Both the position numbers and the translations under genes were made by a program. From Planctomycetota bacterium (GTDB taxonomy: Bacteria > Planctomycetota > Phycisphaerae > Sedimentisphaerales > Anaerobacaceae): DNA of 6,332 bases. Location: NCBI GenBank assembly GCA_023135255.1, contig JAGLTN010000561.1, positions 1 through 6,332 of the forward strand. The letters are read 5' to 3'. Under the pieces are notes generated by a model. The model did no database searches, was not told the DNA's origin, and was given only the letters and a program-made list of their open reading frames with translations. Positions 6,327 through 6,332 of this stretch are shown piece by piece (positions within the stretch are counted from its first letter, which is position 1; each line of letters opens with the position of its first letter).

Positions 6327-6332
6327 AAATTT

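Larger units (their letters stand above)
5831..6332. other. Intergenic region of about 500 bases without a credible protein gene
   Basis: No reading frame here looks real on either strand. The longest, TTG 5886 to 6113 (75 codons), has no ribosome binding site, its composition is unlike the neighbouring genes, and it runs through the promoter and hairpin elements. The first part (5831-6000) is AT-rich with T-runs (for example 5946-5953) and one 10-base palindrome AAATCGATTT (5878-5887), but has no GC-rich terminator directly after the helicase. The rest holds the elements listed separately: an odd palindrome, a promoter-like pair, hairpins, a terminator and edge repeats. Confidence 0.7.

Overview
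The window is a bacterial chromosomal segment of about 6.3 kb with moderate to low GC and four protein genes, all on the + strand. No plasmid, phage or transposon gene is visible. The lineage cannot be proved from the sequence. The housekeeping proteins are divergent from both the proteobacterial and Bacillus types. Together with the Gly/Ser/Arg-rich exported TPR protein, they suggest an uncultured Planctomycetota (Phycisphaerae-like) bacterium; this is inference only.

Layout: (1) 2-1438 is the 3' three-quarters of dxs, the first enzyme of the MEP isoprenoid pathway, cut by the left edge. (2) 1444-2307 is nadK (NAD kinase), only 5 bases after dxs and so almost certainly co-transcribed with it. 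(3) 2344-3786 is an unrecognised exported protein: signal peptide, long low-complexity stretch, charged helical region and about three C-terminal TPRs. It lies 36 bases after nadK and may end the same operon. (4) 3866-5830 is a DinG/YoaA-type superfamily 2 helicase with the four iron-sulfur cysteines, after a 79-base AT-rich gap. (5) 5831-6332 is about 500 bases with no credible protein gene. It holds an odd palindrome, a promoter-like pair with a consensus -10 box, a segment rich in hairpins, a strong rho-independent terminator at 6139-6189, and a repeat/hairpin cluster at the right edge.

Functional links: Dxs supplies isoprenoid precursors, and NadK supplies the NADP pool, whose reduced form is used by the next MEP enzyme, Dxr. 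The dxs-nadK pairing recalls the widespread xseB-ispA-dxs-tlyA-nadK-recN neighbourhood, here without tlyA between the two. The exported TPR protein and the helicase have no obvious pathway link to that pair. The most interesting unexplained part is 6050-6189, which looks like a short independently transcribed RNA or an orphan leader ending in its own terminator. No clearly new multi-gene system is visible.
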